A DNA stretch of 64,000 nt from Nocardioides perillae (lineage in GTDB: Bacteria > Actinomycetota > Actinomycetes > Propionibacteriales > Nocardioidaceae): contig NZ_JACCAC010000001.1 in NCBI RefSeq assembly GCF_013409425.1, positions 2,232,001-2,296,000 on the forward strand, in the 5' to 3' direction. Below the pieces are notes generated by a model that did not search any database, was not told the origin of the DNA, and was given only the letters and a program-made list of their open reading frames with translations. Below, one piece after another: positions 59,312-64,000 of the stretch. How positions within the stretch are numbered: position 1 is the first letter of the stretch; every line of letters starts with the position of its first letter. A program made the position numbers and the translations under genes.

Positions 59312-60490
59312 GTGACCGTCACCGAGACCGCCCGCGACAGCGTGGCCTCCGCGCTCGAGCAGGAGCGGGTCGTGTCCCACCTCAACCCGCCGCCGTCCTA
59401 CGACCTCGCCGACCACCCGGTCCCGACGGGGCGCGAGGAGGTGTGGCGCTTCACCCCGCTGAAGCGCCTGCGCGGCCTGCTCGACGGCGAGCCCTCGGAG
59501 GCGAGCCTCGCGCTCGAGCAGGAGCTGCCCGCCGGCGTCGAGCTGCGCACGATCAGCGCCGCGGAGGCCCGCGAGCTGGAGCTGCCGCCCAACGAGCGGC
59601 CGGCAGCGCTGGCCGCCGAGCTCGCCGACGGCGCCCTGCTGCTCGACGTGCCGGCCGAGGCCGAGCTCGACGCGCCGGTGGTGCTCCGCTTCCGCGGCGG
59701 GTCGGTCGACGACCTCGTGCACGCCCGCCTGGTGCTGCGCTTCGGCGCCCACAGCCGCGCCACCGTCGTGGTCTCGCACACCGGTTCCGCGCGCTACAAC
59801 GCCATCACCTCGGTGCTGGTCGGCGACGGTGCCGAGGTCGACGTCGTCTCCCTGCAGGACTGGGACGACGACGCCGTGCACCTCGGTCGCGACGCCGTGC
59901 GGGTCGGTCGCGACGCCAAGGTCAAGCACACCTCCGTGAGCTTCGGTGGCGACGTCGTGCGCATGCACGCCAACGTCGAGTACGCCGGTCCCGGCGGCGA
60001 GGCGGAGCTGCTCGGCCTCTACTTCGCCGACGCGGGCCAGCACCTCGAGCACCGGCTCTTCGCCGACCACAACGCGCCCCGCACCAAGAGCAACGTCGTC
60101 TACAAGGGCGCGCTGCAGGGCGAGGGTGCGCGCACCGTGTGGATCGGCAACGTGCTGATCCGCAAGGTCGCCGAGGGCATCGAGACCTACGAGGAGAACC
60201 GCAACCTCGTGCTCACCGACGGCTGCCAGGCCGACTCGGTGCCCAACCTGGAGATCGAGACCGGAGAGATCGAGGGGGCCGGGCACGCCTCGGCGACGGC
60301 CCGCTTCGACGACGAGCAGCTGTTCTACCTCCGCTCGCGCGGCGTCTCGGACGAGGAGGCGCGCCGCCTGGTGCTGCACGGCTTCTTCCAGGACCTCATC
60401 CGCAAGGTGGGCGTGCCCACCCTCGAGGAGCAGCTCACCGCCACCGTCGAGGCCGAGCTGGCCCGCAACGTCTCGGGTGGGGTGCGCTGA
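59312..60490 (+). CDS. sufD: Fe-S cluster assembly protein SufD
   Basis: 392 aa from GTG 59312. It shares the beta-helix with SufB: NLEIETGEIEGAGHASATARFDDEQLFYLRSRGVSDEEARRL (the D-x-E-Q-L-F-Y-L-x-S-R-G motif), plus GARTVWIGNVLIRK and a catalytic-type His-rich region HNAPRTKSNVVYKG. SufD supports iron entry into the SufBC2D complex. Its TGA overlaps the next ATG by one base (TGATG). Confidence 0.95.
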   Translation: MTVTETARDSVASALEQERVVSHLNPPPSYDLADHPVPTGREEVWRFTPLKRLRGLLDGEPSEASLALEQELPAGVELRTISAAEARELELPPNERPAALAAELADGALLLDVPAEAELDAPVVLRFRGGSVDDLVHARLVLRFGAHSRATVVVSHTGSARYNAITSVLVGDGAEVDVVSLQDWDDDAVHLGRDAVRVGRDAKVKHTSVSFGGDVVRMHANVEYAGPGGEAELLGLYFADAGQHLEHRLFADHNAPRTKSNVVYKGALQGEGARTVWIGNVLIRKVAEGIETYEENRNLVLTDGCQADSVPNLEIETGEIEGAGHASATARFDDEQLFYLRSRGVSDEEARRLVLHGFFQDLIRKVGVPTLEEQLTATVEAELARNVSGGVR

Positions 60491-60825
60491 TGGGCTTCGA
60501 GCGCGTCTGCACGACCGGCGAGGTGCCCGAGGACGAGGCGCTCGCCGTGCAGGTCGGCGCCCTCACGCTGGCCGTGGCTCGCGAGGGTGACGAGTTCTTC
60601 GCGGTCCAGGACCTGTGCACCCACGCGGCCGTCGCGCTGTCCGAGGGCGAGGTGTCCGAGTGCCAGATCGAGTGCTGGCTGCACGGCTCCCGCTTCGACC
60701 TGCGCACCGGCAAGCCCACCGGCCTCCCGGCCACCGAGCCCGTGGCGGTCTTCCCGGTCGAGGTGCGCGGCGACGAGGTCTTCGTCGACGTCGACACCAC
60801 GACCAACGGCGTCCGCCCCTCCTGA
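60490..60825 (+). CDS. Rieske-type non-heme iron ferredoxin in the suf operon
   Basis: 111 aa from ATG 60490. The domain has the Rieske motifs DLCTHAAVALSEG (CxH) and IECWLHGSRFDLRTG (CxxH), with the pattern of biphenyl/phenylpropionate dioxygenase ferredoxins. It is tightly coupled between sufD and sufC, a common actinobacterial arrangement. It may deliver electrons for cluster assembly or be a first client of the pathway. Confidence 0.93.
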   Translation: MGFERVCTTGEVPEDEALAVQVGALTLAVAREGDEFFAVQDLCTHAAVALSEGEVSECQIECWLHGSRFDLRTGKPTGLPATEPVAVFPVEVRGDEVFVDVDTTTNGVRPS

Positions 60826-60856
60826 CCTCCCGACCTCTCCACGAAGGACACCTGCG

Positions 60857-61621
60857 ATGAGCACCCTCGAGATCACCGACCTCCACGTCTCCGTCGACAC
60901 CGAGGACGGCCCCAAGGCCATCCTGAAGGGCGTCACGCTGACCATCGGCGACGGCGAGACCCACGCGATCATGGGCCCCAACGGCTCCGGCAAGTCCACC
61001 CTGGCCTACTCCATCGCCGGCCACCCGAAGTACACGATCACCGGCGGCAGCGTCACCCTCGACGGCGAGGACGTGCTCGCGATGTCGGTCGACGAGCGCG
61101 CCCGCGCCGGCCTCTTCCTCGCCATGCAGTACCCCGTCGAGGTGCCCGGCGTCTCGGTCGCGAACTTCCTGCGCACCGCCAAGACCGCCATCGACGGCGA
61201 GGCCCCCAAGCTCCGCACCTGGGTCAAGGACGTCAACGGTGCCCTCGAGCGCCTCAACCTCGACGCCTCCTTCTCGGGCCGCTCGGTCAACGAGGGCTTC
61301 TCCGGTGGTGAGAAGAAGCGCCACGAGATCGCCCAGCTCGAGCTGCTCGACCCGAAGGTCGCGATCCTCGACGAGACCGACTCCGGCCTCGACATCGACG
61401 CCCTCAAGGTCGTCTCGGAGGGCGTCAACCGCTTCCGCGAGCAGGAGGGCAAGGGTGTCCTGCTGATCACGCACTACACCCGCATCCTGCGCTACATCAC
61501 CCCCGACCACGTGCACGTCTTCGTCGACGGCAAGGTCGCGGAGTCCGGCGGCCCCGAGCTCGCCGAGGAGCTCGAGGCCAACGGGTACGACCGCTTCCTC
61601 AAGGCCAACGCCTCCGCCTGA
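60857..61621 (+). CDS. sufC: Fe-S cluster assembly ATPase SufC
   Basis: 254 aa from ATG 60857. Walker A GPNGSGKST, Q-loop AMQYPVEVPGV, signature FSGGEKKRHEIAQL, Walker B VAILDETDSGLDIDAL and H-loop ITHYTRIL are complete. SufC hydrolyses ATP to drive conformational change in SufBD. Confidence 0.97.
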   Translation: MSTLEITDLHVSVDTEDGPKAILKGVTLTIGDGETHAIMGPNGSGKSTLAYSIAGHPKYTITGGSVTLDGEDVLAMSVDERARAGLFLAMQYPVEVPGVSVANFLRTAKTAIDGEAPKLRTWVKDVNGALERLNLDASFSGRSVNEGFSGGEKKRHEIAQLELLDPKVAILDETDSGLDIDALKVVSEGVNRFREQEGKGVLLITHYTRILRYITPDHVHVFVDGKVAESGGPELAEELEANGYDRFLKANASA

Positions 61622-61687
61622 CCGACCGCGCACCCGCACCACCCGGCGTACGCCGGACCGACCGCCCCGCCGACCGAAGGAGATCCC

Positions 61688-62956
61688 GTGGAGGGCCTGC
61701 TCCCTGAGCTCGAGGTGATCCGCAAGGACTTCCCGATCCTCGAGCGCACGCTCGCGGGCGGGAGGCCGCTGGTCTACCTCGACAGCGCCAACACCTCGCA
61801 GAAGCCGCAGTGCGTGATCGACGCGATGGTCGACCACCTCGAGCGCCACAACGCCAACGTCGCCCGCGCCATGCACCAGCTGGGCGCGGAGGCCTCCGAG
61901 GCGTTCGAGGCCTCGCGCGACAAGGTCGCGGCGTTCATCGGGGCGCCGTCGCGCGACGAGGTGGTCTTCACCAAGAACGCCTCCGAGGCCCTCAACCTGG
62001 TGGCGAACTGCCTGGCGTGGGCCCGCGGCGAGCTGCAGCTCGGCGAGGGCGACGAGGTGGTGACCACGGTGATGGAGCACCACTCCAACATCGTGCCGTG
62101 GCAGCTGCTGACGCAGCGCACGGGCGCGTCGCTGCGGTGGTTCGACCTCACGCCCGAGGGCGAGCTCGACCTGTCGCAGGTCGACGAGCTCATCACCGAG
62201 CGCACCAAGGTGCTCACCTTCACCTGGGTCTCCAACATGCTCGGCACGGTCAACCCGGTCGCCGAGCTGACCCGCCGCGCCCACGAGGTCGGCGCGATCG
62301 TCGTCGTCGACGCCTCGCAGGCGGCGCCGCAGCTGCCGATCGACCTGGCCGCGATGGCGCCCGAGGAGCGGCCCGACGCGCTGGTCTTCACCGGGCACAA
62401 GGTCGTCGGCCCGACCGGCATCGGCGTGCTGTGGGGGAGCCGGGCGCTGCTCGAGGCGCTGCCGCCCTTCCTCGGCGGCGGCGAGATGATCGAGACCGTG
62501 CGCATGGAGGGCTCGACCTACGCCGGCATCCCGCACAAGTTCGAGGCCGGCACCCCGCCGATCACCGAGGCCGTGGGCCTCGGTGCCGCCGTCGACTACC
62601 TCGCTGCGATCGGCATGGAGGCCGTGCACCGCCACGAGCAGACGATCACCGCCTACGCGCTCGAGGGCCTGGCCACCGTGCCGGGGCTCCGGGTCGTCGG
62701 CCCGCTCGACGCGACGCGGCGCGGTGGGGCCGTCTCCTTCGAGCTCGAGGGGGTGCACCCCCACGACGTGGCGCAGGTGCTCGACTCGCGCGGCGTGGCC
62801 GTGCGGGCGGGCCACCACTGCGCGAAGCCGGCCCACCGGTTCTTCGGCGTGCAGTCGACGACGCGGGCCTCGTCCTACCTCTACACGACCCCGGCCGAGG
62901 TCGACGCGCTGGTCGAGGCGCTCGAGCACACCCGGTCCTACTTCGCGAGGAGCTGA
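61688..62956 (+). CDS. sufS: Cysteine desulfurase SufS
   Basis: 422 aa from GTG 61688, with AAGGAG upstream. The PLP enzyme releases sulfur from cysteine. VYLDSANTSQKP, VFTKNASEALNLVANCL, the PLP Lys in VFTGHKVVGPTGIGVLWG and the catalytic Cys in RAGHHCAKPAHRFFGV are visible. It is a type II (SufS) desulfurase, activated by the adjacent SufU. Confidence 0.97.
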   Translation: MEGLLPELEVIRKDFPILERTLAGGRPLVYLDSANTSQKPQCVIDAMVDHLERHNANVARAMHQLGAEASEAFEASRDKVAAFIGAPSRDEVVFTKNASEALNLVANCLAWARGELQLGEGDEVVTTVMEHHSNIVPWQLLTQRTGASLRWFDLTPEGELDLSQVDELITERTKVLTFTWVSNMLGTVNPVAELTRRAHEVGAIVVVDASQAAPQLPIDLAAMAPEERPDALVFTGHKVVGPTGIGVLWGSRALLEALPPFLGGGEMIETVRMEGSTYAGIPHKFEAGTPPITEAVGLGAAVDYLAAIGMEAVHRHEQTITAYALEGLATVPGLRVVGPLDATRRGGAVSFELEGVHPHDVAQVLDSRGVAVRAGHHCAKPAHRFFGVQSTTRASSYLYTTPAEVDALVEALEHTRSYFARS

Positions 62957-62959
62957 GCG

Positions 62960-63442
62960 GTGGACCTCGACTCGCTCTACCAGGAGATCATCCTGGACCA
63001 CTACAAGAACCCCCACCACGCGGGCCTGCGCGACCCCTTCGAGGCCGAGGTGCACCACGTCAACCCGACCTGCGGCGACGAGGTGACCCTGCGGGTCCAC
63101 CTGGAGGGCGAGCCGGGCGCCGAGGTCGTGGCCGACGTGTCCTACGACGCGGAGGGCTGCTCGATCTCGCAGGCGTCGGCCTCGGTCATGACCGACCTGG
63201 TCATCGGCAAGCCGGTGCCCGAGGCGATGCGCCTGCACGAGGAGTTCTTGACCCTCATGCAGGGGCGCGGCAGCGTCGAGCCCGACGAGGACGTGCTGGA
63301 GGACGGCATCGCCTTCGCCGGCGTCGCGAAGTTCCCCGCCCGGGTGAAGTGCGCGCTGCTCGGCTGGATGGCCTGGAAGGACGCCACCGCCTCCGCCCTG
63401 ACGACGACCACCCCCGGCCAGACGACTGGAGACACGGCATGA
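62960..63442 (+). CDS. sufU: Zinc-dependent sulfurtransferase SufU
   Basis: 160 aa from GTG 62960, 3 nt after sufS. LYQEIILDHYKNPHHAGL and the zinc-ligand cysteines in NPTCGDEV, AEGCSISQAS and RVKCALLGW mark the SufU type, with the ~20-residue insertion before the last Cys that separates SufU from IscU scaffolds. It relays persulfide from SufS. Its TGA overlaps the sufT ATG by 4 nt. Confidence 0.95.
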   Translation: MDLDSLYQEIILDHYKNPHHAGLRDPFEAEVHHVNPTCGDEVTLRVHLEGEPGAEVVADVSYDAEGCSISQASASVMTDLVIGKPVPEAMRLHEEFLTLMQGRGSVEPDEDVLEDGIAFAGVAKFPARVKCALLGWMAWKDATASALTTTTPGQTTGDTA

Positions 63443-63843
63443 CCGACACCACCCCCAGCACCCCCACGGGCGCAGCGGCGCCCGACCACAGCGACCTGCC
63501 CGACGTCGAGACGGCGGCGGCCGGCGGCACCGCGACCGCCACCGTCGACGACGTGACCGAGGCGATGAAGGACGTCGTCGACCCCGAGCTCGGCATCAAC
63601 GTCGTCGACCTCGGCCTGGTCTACGGCGTGCACGTCGACGAGACGTCCAACGTCGTCATCGACATGACCCTCACCTCGGCCGCGTGCCCGCTGACCGACG
63701 TGATCCAGGACCAGACCAACGCCGCGCTCGAGGGTCTCGCCAACGACGTCGCGATCAACTGGGTCTGGATGCCGCCGTGGGGGCCCGACAAGATCACCGA
63801 GGACGGCCGCGAGCAGCTGCGGGCCCTCGGCTTCAACGTCTGA
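63439..63843 (+). CDS. sufT: Metal-sulfur cluster assembly factor SufT (MIP18/DUF59 family)
   Basis: 134 aa from ATG 63439. A ~40-residue disordered N-terminus precedes the DUF59 domain: AMKDVVDPELGINVVDLGLVYGV, DMTLTSAACPLTDVIQDQ (conserved Cys) and WMPPWGPDKITEDGREQLRALG. SufT aids maturation of Fe-S proteins downstream of the Suf scaffold. Last gene of the suf operon. Confidence 0.94.
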   Translation: MTDTTPSTPTGAAAPDHSDLPDVETAAAGGTATATVDDVTEAMKDVVDPELGINVVDLGLVYGVHVDETSNVVIDMTLTSAACPLTDVIQDQTNAALEGLANDVAINWVWMPPWGPDKITEDGREQLRALGFNV

Positions 63844-63851
63844 GCCGCGCC

Positions 63852-64000
63852 GTGAGCGAGGTCGCGGGTGAGCCCGGGGACGTCGAGTCCTTCTGGGCCG
63901 ACGCCCGGGTCCACGCTCGCATGAACGCCGCCCCGAGCTACTTCGGCCCGACCACCCTGGAGGTGGTCGTCCCGCCGACCTGGTCGTTCTCCGACGACCC
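63852..64000 (+). CDS. ASCH-domain-like protein (3'-truncated by window end)
   Basis: The frame from GTG 63852 opens VESFWADARVHARMNAAPSYFGPTTLEVVVPPTWSF. FW-x3-R and the YFGPT...PP-x-WSF pattern are reminiscent of actinobacterial ASCH (PUA-like, RNA-binding) proteins. It starts 8 nt after sufT, so it may be co-transcribed. Only 49 codons are visible; the family call is from memory of the pattern. Confidence 0.55.
   Translation, partial: MSEVAGEPGDVESFWADARVHARMNAAPSYFGPTTLEVVVPPTWSFSDD

Overview
The window is a very GC-rich stretch of actinobacterial chromosome with frequent GTG starts and dense gene packing. It carries hallmark actinobacterial genes (whiA, rbpA, suf operon led by sufR, tkt-tal-pgi-pgl, ctaA/ctaB) and a DUF222/13E12-type HNH protein. 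Gene content and order suggest Nocardioidaceae, most likely Nocardioides or a close relative. That placement is an inference from gene content, not a database result. I see no rRNA, tRNA, CRISPR-cas, insertion sequence or prophage.

Left part (1-15 kb), accessory. It opens with the 3' end of a winged-helix regulator, convergent with a secreted GH26-like/OpgC membrane protein whose frame is broken by a TAA codon. A type 2 ferredoxin-NADP reductase follows. Next is a tight glycosyltransferase / methyltransferase / terpene-cyclase-like trio with a convergent second methyltransferase. A MerR-DICT regulator is divergent, across a perfect palindrome, from a small protein and an FHA protein. Two alpha/beta hydrolases, a 2'-5' RNA ligase-like protein and a DUF1905 protein come next. 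Then there is an exact nine-unit, 26-bp-period tandem array just upstream of the DUF222-HNH gene.

Middle part (15-29 kb). It holds two tandem SPL-type radical SAM genes, an inositol monophosphatase-like gene, and a secreted phospholipase D-like gene behind a convincing PHO-box promoter. Further genes are map, a small Cys-rich membrane protein, a degenerate Hpt-like protein, a secreted GH6 protein, a KshB-like reductase lacking its ferredoxin domain, an acyl-CoA carboxylase beta subunit, a nucleotidyltransferase, a secreted EEP nuclease fused to decayed PLD-like repeats, and an MBL hydrolase.

Core part (29-50 kb). uvrA has a consensus LexA box, and a Rieske lipoprotein gene separates it from uvrC. 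rapZ-yvcK-whiA follow uvrC, then gap-pgk-tpiA-secG-rbpA. On the minus strand lies tkt-tal-pgi-pgl, with ctaB divergent from tkt. zwf and opcA, usually found beside pgl in relatives, are not here. A secreted beta-helix protein lies downstream of pgl behind a FliA/WhiG-like promoter.

Right part (50-64 kb). A glycerate module (CdaR-type regulator, GntP permease, glycerate kinase) is followed by an ABC exporter pair translationally coupled to ctaA. Then comes the complete suf operon: sufR-sufB-sufD-Rieske ferredoxin-sufC-sufS-sufU-sufT. A SufR-type operator overlaps the sufR start codon. The window ends inside an ASCH-like gene.
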